From: Elusimicrobia bacterium GWD2_63_28
Lineage (GTDB): Bacteria > Elusimicrobiota > Elusimicrobia > Elusimicrobiales > UBA9959
Assembly: GCA_001799895.1 (NCBI GenBank)
Contig: MGUI01000070.1
Coordinates: forward strand, 1-64,000
Direction of reading: 5' to 3'
Length of the DNA stretch: 64,000 nt
Positions within the stretch are counted from its first letter, which is position 1. Each line of letters starts with the position of its first letter. The notes below the pieces were generated by a model. That model was not told where the DNA came from and did not search any database. It worked only from the letters and a program-made list of their open reading frames with translations. Positions 1 to 6,377 of the stretch are shown here, in pieces. Made by a program: the position numbers and the translations under genes.

Positions 1-2
1 CC

Positions 3-61
3 CTTCGGTAACATCTTAGGTGATTTAACGATACCCGCTTCGGTAACATTTTAGTTGATTG
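3..61. repeat. Two-unit direct repeat at the window edge
   Basis: Two copies of a unit of about 24 bp beginning CTTCGGTAACAT lie at 3-26 and 38-61, with a period of 35 bp and a few mismatches. The array may continue to the left of the window. Nothing coding is seen here. It sits directly upstream of the promoter of the first small RNA. Confidence 0.6.
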
Positions 62-72
62 AATACGGGATA

Positions 73-101
73 TTGACTGGAAGGGGGGGCTGTGATATAC
101 T
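73..101 (+). promoter_or_regulatory. Sigma70-type promoter of small RNA copy A
   Basis: A -35 box TTGACT (73-78) and a -10 box TATACT (96-101) are separated by exactly 17 bp. The predicted start is near 108, right at the first base of the RNA terminal stem. A G-run (AAGGGGGGGCTG) in the spacer is also present in the second copy at 9076-9104, so the whole promoter is conserved between the two cassettes. Confidence 0.8.
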
Positions 102-107
102 ATTTAT

Positions 108-205
108 AGAAGAGCGGTAAGCCCATTTCAGGTGGTCCAGGTGTTCCCCTCCGTATGGTGGCTAATAGCCTGGATATTGTCCCTGATTGGCACGCTCTTC
201 TTTTT
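108..205 (+). ncRNA. Structured small RNA, copy A, next to a DUF3800 gene
   Basis: No ORF is seen. The RNA folds as a rod. Terminal stem GAAGAGCG (109-116) pairs with CGCTCTTC (193-200). GCC (121-123) pairs with GGC (189-191). TCAGG (128-132) pairs with CCTGA (182-186). TCCAGG (136-141) pairs with CCTGGA (169-174). The apical region carries CCGTATGG (151-158). A run of eight T (201-208) follows the terminal stem and makes it an intrinsic terminator. Copy B at 9111 keeps every stem with compensatory changes. Structured RNAs next to DUF3800 genes (DUF3800 motifs) have been reported from comparative genomics; whether this is one of them cannot be tested here. The T-run overlaps the stop codon of the convergent DUF3800 gene. 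Confidence 0.8.
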
Positions 206-206
206 T

Positions 207-851
207 TTAAGGCAGGAATAACCTATCTTCCTGCAGATGGTCCCTGAAAACATCAAACCATTCACAGTCACCCTTCTCATACTTGCGAAAGATTCCCCAT
301 GTAAACATGTCCGCTGCCTGTAGGTTAGGGGCCTCGGTTGAATTCATGTGGAATATGTCCAATGGGATGAGCGGATTAAGAAATGATTTAATCTGGCATA
401 CGATGTAATTGTTAAATTCTGCTATTGCCCGCCTGGATTTGCTTTTGTCTACGGTAATAATCACCCTAACCGCGGCATCTTTAAAATTAACGTTCTCCAG
501 GGCAAGCCTTGCGATGTAGTTATATACCCACTCCTTGTCTTTTGCCAACTGGGGGTATAACCGGCTTTTATTCAGGGTTACTGAAAATAGCTTAAAGTCT
601 ATCGCCGACACCTTCCTGTAAAAAAACTTTTTGTTTTGCAGGGAAGTAACACTCCCTTTAAGTTCTCCGGAGTGGTTTTTTCTGTGAAAGGCGCCAATTC
701 GTCCTGCCGCAGCTCGGACCGATTTTGCCAAAGCCCTGTCGTTCTCATGGCCCCTTATGGCAAGAACGCAGATTGTGAAGAACGCGCTGGGTTTCTTGTT
801 CACGAAGTCGAAACCGAGATCGCCACTTTCGTCCAGATATAGATAAAGCAT
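207..851 (-). CDS. DUF3800 domain protein, copy A
   Basis: This 214-residue protein starts with the family hallmark YLDESGDLG (residues 5-13), whose acidic pair D7/E8 resembles the first acidic residues of an RNase H-like active site. A late motif EAPNLQAADMFTWG matches the conserved C-terminal Asp region of the family. There is no signal peptide or membrane segment. The start (ATG at 851) is set by the invariant MLYLYLDESG beginning shared with copy B and by a G-rich ribosome site just upstream. The gene converges on the small RNA at 108-205, its stop codon lying in the RNA's T-run. The biochemical function of DUF3800 is not established; an RNA-processing or RNA-binding role is inference from fold and context. 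Confidence 0.85.
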   Translation of the reverse strand: MLYLYLDESGDLGFDFVNKKPSAFFTICVLAIRGHENDRALAKSVRAAAGRIGAFHRKNHSGELKGSVTSLQNKKFFYRKVSAIDFKLFSVTLNKSRLYPQLAKDKEWVYNYIARLALENVNFKDAAVRVIITVDKSKSRRAIAEFNNYIVCQIKSFLNPLIPLDIFHMNSTEAPNLQAADMFTWGIFRKYEKGDCEWFDVFRDHLQEDRLFLP

Positions 852-905
852 AAGCCCCCTGAAATAATATAGCAGACCAACCCGACAAGGGCGTATCGAC
901 TTTGA
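852..905 (-). promoter_or_regulatory. Conserved block upstream of DUF3800 copy A
   Basis: Read on the minus strand, this block holds a segment also found upstream of copy B (9855-9905): CGCCCTTG, then TTGGTCTGC or GTGGTCTGC, then GCTAT and TATTT, ending in a G-run ribosome site before ATG. A weak -35 (TTGTCG, 883-888) and -10 (TATTTC, 861-866) lie 16 bp apart. The intergenic conservation suggests a shared promoter or operator. The boxes themselves are poor. Confidence 0.4.
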
Positions 906-921
906 AAAACTCCAGACCTCG

Positions 922-944
922 CTATCGAGGCGAAGCCTCGATAG
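922..944. repeat. Dispersed 23-bp palindrome, copy 1
   Basis: Stem CTATCGAGGC, loop GAA, then the complementary GCCTCGATAG. It lies about 70 bp upstream of the DUF3800 copy A start; the same element stands in the same place upstream of copy B (9917-9939). Confidence 0.85.
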
Positions 945-952
945 AGAAAGAG

Positions 953-982
953 GAACCCGGCGGGAGCCGGGTTCTTTGTTTT
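953..982 (+). terminator. Intrinsic terminator-like hairpin
   Basis: GAACCCGGC (953-961) and GCCGGGTTC (966-974) form a 9-bp stem with loop GGGA, followed by TTTGTTTT on the plus strand. The flanking genes both read leftwards, so its best T-run faces the wrong way for them. It may act on both strands, or mark the end of a lost plus-strand gene. Confidence 0.5.
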
Positions 983-1004
983 GCTATGGGAGGGGGGGAC
1001 CTCG

Positions 1005-1027
1005 CTATCGAGGCGAAGCCTCGATAG
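1005..1027. repeat. Dispersed 23-bp palindrome, copy 2
   Basis: Exact 10-bp stem and GAA loop as copy 1, again preceded by the bases GACCTCG. It lies 12 bp beyond the stop codon of the glycosidase-like gene. Confidence 0.85.
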
Positions 1028-1039
1028 GGAGCTACAGAC

Positions 1040-2053
1040 TCACCTCTCGAGAATCAACACTTTTTGGGGGGGGAGGGTGTCGGGGAGGTAGCGGGAGAGT
1101 TCGTAGAGGGGGCGCCAGTCCTTAACGGGCTCGAGGGACAAGGGGGCAGCCGTGGGGTTTAACAATATGAGGTAGGTGCGGCCGCCTTGTTTGATGGAGC
1201 GCACGGCGTAGGCCGGGTCCAGCCCCGGCGGCACAACGCCGGGCTTGCCCTTCTCCAGCACCTTGCGGAAAGAGTTCAGCTCGGCGGCAATGCGCTGGTA
1301 GGTGCTCCAGCGCTCGGGGCGCGCCGACAGCGGGATATTATCCGAGCCGGTGTATTGGAAATAAAAAATACCCGTGGCGCCGCGGGCTATGGAAAGCCAG
1401 GTCATGTAGCGGACCTGCTCGAAGGTGGGGAAACCGCCCACGCGGGGGGAACGCCGCTGCGGGTAGTTGATCCAGTCGAAAGCCTGCAGCACCGCCCACA
1501 CGGGCTTAGCCTGCCGCACCGGATCCATAATAGCCGCGCCGGCCTTGGCCATGGCCACCTGCTCGCCCACAGACTCAAGCGTCAAATGGGGCACCGGGTA
1601 CCAGTCCACCATAAGATTGTCGGCCACACCGCCATATATAAAGGAAGACACGCCCTCGCCCATAACGAACACCGTGGGCTGGCGCTTGTCCCAGGCCTTC
1701 ACGCGCGCGTCCAGCGCCTGCAAAGAAGCCAGCGGCAGCCGCTTCACCTCGGGCTCGTCGAACAGGTACCAGCCCAGCATCGGCCAGCGTTTGGCTTGCT
1801 TACTATAAGAGGAATCTATAACCCGGTCCGGGTAGGCCAGCATCTTCAGCCCCTGCTTCTTTGCTTCCTTCGCCAGGGCCGCCAGGCGGGCCGGGTCCTG
1901 CGTGTAAGTGTGGAAGCTGTTAAAGCCGGCCGCCTTCAGCGTGGCCAGTTCGCCCGGGGCGCTTATGCCGTAAAAGCCAAGGGGGAAATACTCCGCCGCG
2001 GCAGGGCCGCAGGCCGCGGCCGCAAGCGCAAAACAAAAAATAATTTTCTTCAT
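1040..2053 (-). CDS. Secreted TIM-barrel glycoside hydrolase-like protein
   Basis: This 337-residue protein has an N-terminal signal peptide (MKK, a hydrophobic stretch, then cleavage near AAAEYFP). Features resemble TIM-barrel glycosidases: GFYGI near the start, an acidic GWYLFDEPE motif that could hold a catalytic acid, a later VDWYPVPH segment, and a small C-terminal beta domain (YLILLNPT). A TTG codon two codons upstream could extend the frame, but ATG at 2053 gives a normal signal peptide; neither has a clear ribosome site. It lies divergent from the FecR-like gene. The substrate is unknown; a role in trimming surface polysaccharide is inference from the locus. Confidence 0.6.
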   Translation of the reverse strand: MKKIIFCFALAAAACGPAAAEYFPLGFYGISAPGELATLKAAGFNSFHTYTQDPARLAALAKEAKKQGLKMLAYPDRVIDSSYSKQAKRWPMLGWYLFDEPEVKRLPLASLQALDARVKAWDKRQPTVFVMGEGVSSFIYGGVADNLMVDWYPVPHLTLESVGEQVAMAKAGAAIMDPVRQAKPVWAVLQAFDWINYPQRRSPRVGGFPTFEQVRYMTWLSIARGATGIFYFQYTGSDNIPLSARPERWSTYQRIAAELNSFRKVLEKGKPGVVPPGLDPAYAVRSIKQGGRTYLILLNPTAAPLSLEPVKDWRPLYELSRYLPDTLPPQKVLILER

Positions 2054-2110
2054 TCCCAAATTCTAGCAAATAAAGAAAAACTTAAAATCTCAAAAATCAC
2101 AAAAAAGTTC

Positions 2111-2138
2111 TTGACAGTAAAAAAGGAAGTTGTATATT
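2111..2138 (+). promoter_or_regulatory. Promoter of the FecR-like/outer-membrane gene pair
   Basis: TTGACA (2111-2116) and TATATT (2133-2138) with a 16-bp spacer. A strong ribosome site AGGAGG (2161-2166) follows before the ATG at 2174. Confidence 0.7.
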
Positions 2139-2173
2139 ATTAGTGTAGTCAGTTATCTTTAGGAGGGTCGCAA

Positions 2174-2881
2174 ATGAAATTGTTTAAAGCACTCGCGGTT
2201 ATTGCCATTGTAGCGTTCAGCATGAATGCTTACGCTCAGGCGCCTCAGGCCGCCAAAAAAGGCATCAAGATCACCAAAATCACCGGCACCGTCAACATCA
2301 TGAAAGACGGCGAAGTCCTCATGACCCTTAAGCCCGGCGACGCCATCCCCGAAATAACCGACAACAAGGTTACCTTCGCCATCGTCGACGGCACCGTGGA
2401 AGTGGAAGCCGGCGGCAAGACCATCTCGGCCGCCACCGGTTCCAACTTCACCGTGTCCAGCTCCAACGGGCAGACCAACGTCGCCCTGGGCGCCGGCACC
2501 CCGGTAGCCATCAGGACCGAGTCCGGCAATAACATCATCATGACCGCCAACAGCGAAGTGAAGATGGTTACCGCCAACGACAAGGTGCAGATCTCCATGG
2601 AGAAAGGCAACGCCGTAATGACCAACGCTTCCGGCGGCGAGACGCAGACCGTCACCGCCGGCCAGGCCGTGTTCGTTGCCGCCACGCCCGCCGTGCCCGC
2701 CACGCCCGCCCAGCCCGGCGTAGCGCCCGCCGTGCCGGCCGAGCCCGCTGTGCCCGCCGAGCCCGTGGCCACTGTCGACGAGCCCGTCTTCATCCCGGTT
2801 ATCGTGGCCCCCGTCGAGCCTACCGTCATCCCCACCGAAGTGGTGATAGACGTTATAGAGCTCAGCCCCTCTAACCCCTAA
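2174..2881 (+). CDS. Secreted FecR-like protein with Pro/Ala-rich tail, copy 1
   Basis: This 235-residue protein has a cleavable signal peptide (ending AYAQA near residue 22). A beta-rich region follows (about 28-170: GTVNIMKDGEV, a DGTVEVEAGGKT repeat, TVTAGQAVFV) resembling FecR-type domains. After that comes a low-complexity Pro/Ala/Val tail of PAVPA/PAEP repeats (about 172-200). The C-terminus is VIELSPSNP. The protein at 38046 has the same plan and ends IEMSPSNP, so the last residues are conserved although the middle is not. It precedes the beta-barrel gene by 30 bp and probably shares its operon. The function is unknown; FecR domains are often periplasmic sensors or ligand binders. Confidence 0.6.
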   Translation: MKLFKALAVIAIVAFSMNAYAQAPQAAKKGIKITKITGTVNIMKDGEVLMTLKPGDAIPEITDNKVTFAIVDGTVEVEAGGKTISAATGSNFTVSSSNGQTNVALGAGTPVAIRTESGNNIIMTANSEVKMVTANDKVQISMEKGNAVMTNASGGETQTVTAGQAVFVAATPAVPATPAQPGVAPAVPAEPAVPAEPVATVDEPVFIPVIVAPVEPTVIPTEVVIDVIELSPSNP

Positions 2882-2911
2882 CAGGTAATAATTTCAAGGA
2901 GAAATAAATAA

Positions 2912-4078
2912 ATGAAAAACCTTATAATAGCTGCAGTACTCCTGATGCCGGCCGTCGCCGGCGCCCAGGGCAACATAAAGCTCGGCAACCTCGAGATCAA
3001 CCCCTTCGTGAGCACTCAGGAAACCTACGACAGCAACATCTACCTGACCAACACCCAGCGCAAGTCGGCCCTGATCAACCGCACCGCCTTCGGCGTGGAC
3101 CTGAAAGAGAACCTGGGCTCCCGCTACAACCTTAAGGGCGGCTACAGCATGGAACTGCTGGGCTACAGCCGCGAGACCAGCATTAACAACGCCACTCACC
3201 ACAACGCCAACATCGGCGCCACCGGCAAACTCCCCAAGGACATAACCGTAATGGTCGAGGACAAGTGGAAGCAGACCACCGACCAGTCCACCAGCCAGAC
3301 CATAGAGCGCGCCGAGCGCATAGAGAACGTCATGGGCCTGAACGTGAACGCGCCCCTGCGCAGCAAGTTCGGCTTCAGCCTGGCCGTGAACCACATCTAT
3401 AACAACTACCTCAGCAGCACCCTGGGCAGCCTGGACCGCGAAGAGATCCTTATGGGTTTCGACCTGGAATACAAGTGGCAGCCCAAGACCAAGCTGTTCT
3501 TCGCCTACCGCCACGGTATCCTTAACTACGAGGAAGGCTACGTCAGCGACGCCACCCACGAGAACATGGAGCTCGGCATCACCGGCAACATAGCCCCCAA
3601 GGTGCAGGGCACCGTGAAGGCCGGCGTGCAGATCCGTAAGTACGACGAGTCCCTTAACAGCGCCGACGACGAAATAACCACCGGCGGCTACAGCGCCCAG
3701 GCCGTCTGGAAGCCCATGGAGAAGACCGAAGTCACCCTCTTCGCCAAGCGCGCCAACGTGGAATCCAACTACGGCGACAGCCGCTTCTACACCAGCACCC
3801 TTACGGACCTTGGCATAACCCGCGAGATAGGCAAAATAAAGGCCGGCATCGGCATGAACTACGAAGGCGTGCTGTACTCCGAGAAGTACGACAGCACCGA
3901 CGCCACCGACAAGGTGCGCTTCGACGAGAACGCCTCCGTGCGCCTGACCGCCGAGTACAGCATACAGAAGTGGCTGAAGGCCGACTTCGCCTACATCTAC
4001 AAGGACCGCTCCTCTAACTTCGACAACTTCGAATACAAGGACAACATGATATCCCTCGGCCTGAAGGCGACGTTCTAA
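2912..4078 (+). CDS. Outer-membrane beta-barrel protein (BBP2-like)
   Basis: This 388-residue protein has a signal peptide (cleavage near AGAQG, residue 19), followed by INPFVSTQETYDSNIYLT. That segment is typical of the barrel proteins found with exopolysaccharide and exosortase loci. The rest is alternating amphipathic strands rich in Tyr and charged residues, ending ISLGLKATF. The terminal Phe is the usual signal for outer-membrane insertion. Ribosome site AAGGAGA lies 9 bp before the ATG. A strong terminator follows at 4097. It is probably co-transcribed with the FecR-like gene, and a role in export or anchoring of polysaccharide is inferred from context. Confidence 0.7.
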   Translation: MKNLIIAAVLLMPAVAGAQGNIKLGNLEINPFVSTQETYDSNIYLTNTQRKSALINRTAFGVDLKENLGSRYNLKGGYSMELLGYSRETSINNATHHNANIGATGKLPKDITVMVEDKWKQTTDQSTSQTIERAERIENVMGLNVNAPLRSKFGFSLAVNHIYNNYLSSTLGSLDREEILMGFDLEYKWQPKTKLFFAYRHGILNYEEGYVSDATHENMELGITGNIAPKVQGTVKAGVQIRKYDESLNSADDEITTGGYSAQAVWKPMEKTEVTLFAKRANVESNYGDSRFYTSTLTDLGITREIGKIKAGIGMNYEGVLYSEKYDSTDATDKVRFDENASVRLTAEYSIQKWLKADFAYIYKDRSSNFDNFEYKDNMISLGLKATF

Positions 4079-4096
4079 ACCTTCCCGCCGCAAATA

Positions 4097-4133
4097 AGAA
4101 AGGCCGCCCAAAAGGCGGCCTTTCTTGTTTTTA
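4097..4133 (+). terminator. Intrinsic terminator after the beta-barrel gene
   Basis: A 12-bp stem, AGAAAGGCCGCC (4097-4108) with GGCGGCCTTTCT (4114-4125), a 5-nt loop, then TGTTTTTA. Confidence 0.9.
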
Positions 4134-4140
4134 TAGGCCC

Positions 4141-4169
4141 TTGACTGTTAACCGTATATGACTTATACT
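4141..4169 (+). promoter_or_regulatory. Promoter of the XRE/nucleotidyltransferase operon
   Basis: TTGACT (4141-4146), a 17-bp spacer, TATACT (4164-4169). The start predicted from the -10 box falls at about 4176, one or two bases before the ATG at 4178, so the message would be leaderless. No Shine-Dalgarno sequence is seen. Confidence 0.75.
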
Positions 4170-4184
4170 ATTCATATATGAATA
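4169..4184. promoter_or_regulatory. Perfect 16-bp palindrome over start site (likely operator)
   Basis: TATTCATATATGAATA is an exact inverted repeat that covers the end of the -10 box, the expected transcription start and the start codon of the XRE gene. Position and symmetry fit an autoregulatory operator for the encoded HTH protein. Confidence 0.6.
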
Positions 4185-4966
4185 ATAATTTGGCCTTCGG
4201 CAGACTGTTGCGGGATAAGCGAAAGCAGTGGAACCTGTCCCAGGCTGGTTTGGCACACAAAACTGGTTGGCCACAAACAACGGTGTCGCGTGTGGAACAG
4301 GGAACGCGTAGTGTAACCCTTCCGGAACTCCTGCAGGTTGCCTGTGTTTTTGGAGTTTCCGCCTCCGATCTTCTTGCGGAACTTCCCGTGTACGAAACCG
4401 CTAGCTCTGCGGGGGCGGTAAGGGAACCTGCCGCGTCATATTCATTTAATCCGGGGTTCGCCGCGGCCTATGCGGACGAGTCGGCCATGCTTTCGCAGCT
4501 GGCGCGCTATGGAGTCAGGTTCCTTGGCGTCAAGGTTCGCCCCGCCCTTGCCGCGCTGCCTCTGGAAGAAACTATCCTTGCGGCCTTGAGGTACGCGACA
4601 GAGCCTCGTATTTTTGAGGCTCTTCCCGGCCTGCTTATCAGCAACTCCGGACGTATGGACTGGGGGAAACTGGTTTCCGGAGCTTACTCGCTACAGTTGC
4701 AGAACCGGCTTGGGATGGCGGTGGCTGCAGCCATGCAACTGAAGGGCCTGGCAAAGGGCACCGCGCCGGCGGTGTGGTCCGCGCTTAAGTCAGCGCACGA
4801 GGCGTTGGCGGGGGGGAAGCTTGACCGGGAAGAGGTGCTCGGAGTGCGTCCCAAAACACCTGAAGCCCTTGCCTTGCTGCACAGTCGCACGCCGGCCTGG
4901 CTTGCCTTCTGGCATGGTCTGGGATCCGCCGATCCTCGTGCTTTTGCCCGGTATCTTAAAGTATGA
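4178..4966 (+). CDS. XRE-family HTH regulator (antitoxin-like)
   Basis: This 262-residue protein has an N-terminal Cro/C1-type helix-turn-helix (about residues 8-62: LLRDKRKQWNLSQAGLA, then QTTVSRVEQGTR and LLQVACVFGVSASDLL). A C-terminal domain of about 180 residues is not recognised. It overlaps the nucleotidyltransferase gene by 4 bp (ATGA), a tight coupling typical of toxin-antitoxin pairs. The start codon lies within the 16-bp palindrome and the message is probably leaderless. The likely role is DNA-binding antitoxin and autorepressor; a two-gene regulatory unit without toxicity is possible. Confidence 0.7.
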   Translation: MNNNLAFGRLLRDKRKQWNLSQAGLAHKTGWPQTTVSRVEQGTRSVTLPELLQVACVFGVSASDLLAELPVYETASSAGAVREPAASYSFNPGFAAAYADESAMLSQLARYGVRFLGVKVRPALAALPLEETILAALRYATEPRIFEALPGLLISNSGRMDWGKLVSGAYSLQLQNRLGMAVAAAMQLKGLAKGTAPAVWSALKSAHEALAGGKLDREEVLGVRPKTPEALALLHSRTPAWLAFWHGLGSADPRAFARYLKV

Positions 4967-5538
4967 ACCGCCCCGCCGAAACTGAATTTCTTGAATTCTT
5001 CAGGGAACTTGACGCTCTCCTGCCGCTGGAAAAGCCGTCTTGTAAAGCTACTCTCTACCTTTTCGGCGGAGCTGTTTCTGTTATCGCTTATGGCTCCCGG
5101 CGCGCCACATTGGATATAGACGCATATATTGAGGACCGTGCGTTGAGGGGGAAACTCCTGAAGTGGGCCGGCTCCGGCTCGGAGCTTGAGAAAAGGCACG
5201 GCCTTTACCTGCATGCCGCTAATACCGAGCTAATGCTTCTTGAAACTCCAGAGTGGAAAGAGCGCAGCGTGCAGATATTGTGCGGCAAACTGCGGAATAT
5301 ACGGCTAATGGCTATATCCCCGGAAGACCTGGTGCTGAGCAAACTCAGCCGGTATAATGACCGTGACCGCGAGGATATACGGTTTTTGATTACCAAGCAC
5401 AGGTTAAAAGCAGGTAAACTTATAGGCTACTACAAGTCGGCAAGGAAGTATTTTGTCGGAGACTTGTGTGCGCTGGATTTAACCTTTAACATAATCCTAA
5501 AGGAATATTTCGGTCTGCAAGCCCATAAATTTGATTAA
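4963..5538 (+). CDS. DUF6036-like nucleotidyltransferase (toxin-like partner)
   Basis: This 191-residue protein has a minimal nucleotidyltransferase signature, FGGAVSVIAYGSRRATLDIDAYI (split here: GG motif near residue 34, DID near residues 49-51). A later region (LSPEDLVLSKLSRYNDRDREDI, quoted in part: KLSRYNDRDREDI) is typical of DUF6036/AbiEii-like proteins. It overlaps the XRE gene by 4 bp. Related two-gene modules act as toxin-antitoxin or phage-defence units in which the transferase modifies tRNA or protein. That function is known for relatives and inferred here. Confidence 0.65.
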   Translation: MNRPAETEFLEFFRELDALLPLEKPSCKATLYLFGGAVSVIAYGSRRATLDIDAYIEDRALRGKLLKWAGSGSELEKRHGLYLHAANTELMLLETPEWKERSVQILCGKLRNIRLMAISPEDLVLSKLSRYNDRDREDIRFLITKHRLKAGKLIGYYKSARKYFVGDLCALDLTFNIILKEYFGLQAHKFD

Positions 5539-5555
5539 GTCACAGTAAGGTGTAT

Positions 5556-5765
5556 ATGCGACGGCCTAAACAAATTTGCCAGGATTGGAATCACGTAGAG
5601 GCGGTTTTGCGCCGTTATCGTGACGGTAGTTTGTGGCTTAGCCCTAACCAACGAGTTGAACTCATGCGCCTACATTCCCTAAGAATTAAACTGCTTGCTC
5701 ATAAGGGGCCGCTATCTCCCCATATAGAACGAGGTGTTATTAGAATTAAGCGTACAGAATTTTAG
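5556..5765 (+). CDS. Small hypothetical protein
   Basis: This 69-residue basic protein is not recognised. ATG at 5556 is preferred because AAGG lies 5 bp upstream; a GTG two codons earlier would add two residues. It follows the nucleotidyltransferase by 17 bp and precedes a terminator at 5817, so it is probably the last gene of the XRE operon. It has no signal peptide or membrane segment. It contains a short WNHVEAVLRRYRDG stretch and many Arg/Lys residues. Confidence 0.5.
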   Translation: MRRPKQICQDWNHVEAVLRRYRDGSLWLSPNQRVELMRLHSLRIKLLAHKGPLSPHIERGVIRIKRTEF

Positions 5766-5816
5766 CGGTATCGAATTGGTTCCCTATCTAATTGGGGGAA
5801 AAGTTGAGAAAATAGG

Positions 5817-5845
5817 AAAGGCCGCGCAAGCGGCCTTTGTAATTT
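5817..5845. terminator. Bidirectional hairpin terminator
   Basis: AAAGGCCGC (5817-5825) and GCGGCCTTT (5830-5838) with a GCAA tetraloop. It lies between the small gene (plus strand) and the phosphatase gene (minus strand) and could end both. Confidence 0.7.
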
Positions 5846-5887
5846 CTACTCCGTAATACCGGCGCACGCCGGTATCCAGTAAATCCC

Positions 5888-6304
5888 CTACTTCTCCACC
5901 ATCTTCTTCACCGCAGCCTTGATAATTTCGTAAACAGCCTTAAAAACCTTCTCATCCTTGCCCATGGGATCTTCCAGGTCCTTGTCCTCCAGCAGCAGCT
6001 GCGTCTTGCGCATGCTTTGCGGGAACATGTCCGCCAGCGCGTCTCGGTGGCCCTCTTCCATCACAATTATCAGGTCAGCCCAATCCACGTCGGGCTCCAT
6101 CACCAGCGAACCGTGGTGCTCCAGCGCGGTTATCCCGTCGGCCTTCAGCAGCGCCGCAATCTTCTTATGCAGCCCGAACCCCGGCTGCACCCCCGTGCCG
6201 CGCGAGCGCGCCTCAAATCCTTTTGCGGTTCCGTAATGCGTCAGCAATTTCTCCGCCGCCGGACTCCTGCACATATTCCCCGTACAAATAAAAAGCACTT
6301 TCAT
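5888..6304 (-). CDS. Low-molecular-weight protein tyrosine phosphatase (Wzb-like)
   Basis: This 138-residue protein carries the phosphatase P-loop CTGNMCRS (C7 nucleophile, R13) near the N-terminus and the general-acid Asp in LEDPMG near residue 112. The size matches the LMW-PTP family. In capsule loci this enzyme (Wzb) dephosphorylates the Wzc kinase; here a Wzc homologue lies at 10099, so that pairing is likely. It is divergent from the Wzy/WaaL gene. No ribosome site is visible, and a TAGAAT box ends just 6 bp before the ATG, suggesting a leaderless message. Arsenate reductase of the same fold is a less likely alternative. Confidence 0.8.
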   Translation of the reverse strand: MKVLFICTGNMCRSPAAEKLLTHYGTAKGFEARSRGTGVQPGFGLHKKIAALLKADGITALEHHGSLVMEPDVDWADLIIVMEEGHRDALADMFPQSMRKTQLLLEDKDLEDPMGKDEKVFKAVYEIIKAAVKKMVEK

Positions 6305-6325
6305 AATACAATTCTACCTTATTCC

Positions 6326-6348
6326 CTATCGAGGCGAAGCCTCGATAG
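6326..6348. repeat. Dispersed 23-bp palindrome, copy 3
   Basis: Same stem CTATCGAGGC with GAA loop. It lies in the short divergent intergenic region between the phosphatase and Wzy/WaaL genes. Confidence 0.85.
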
Positions 6349-6377
6349 GGGGCGCAAAATGATAAAATTGATTACGG

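Noticed and set aside
3..61. Possible CRISPR array
   Set aside because: Only two imperfect units with a short 11-bp spacing, and no cas gene in the window.
108..205. 4.5S SRP RNA, 6S RNA or tRNA
   Set aside because: No SRP tetraloop region, no tRNA cloverleaf or T-loop, and about half the size of 6S RNA; two copies beside DUF3800 genes fit better with a gene-associated motif.
1187..2143. Long plus-strand frame opposite the TIM-barrel gene
   Set aside because: It is a GC-rich shadow with His/Arg/Gly-biased composition, while the minus-strand frame has a signal peptide and enzyme motifs.
2894..4111. 405-codon minus-strand frame opposite the beta-barrel gene
   Set aside because: Val/Gly/His-biased shadow; the plus-strand frame has a signal peptide, barrel pattern and ribosome site.
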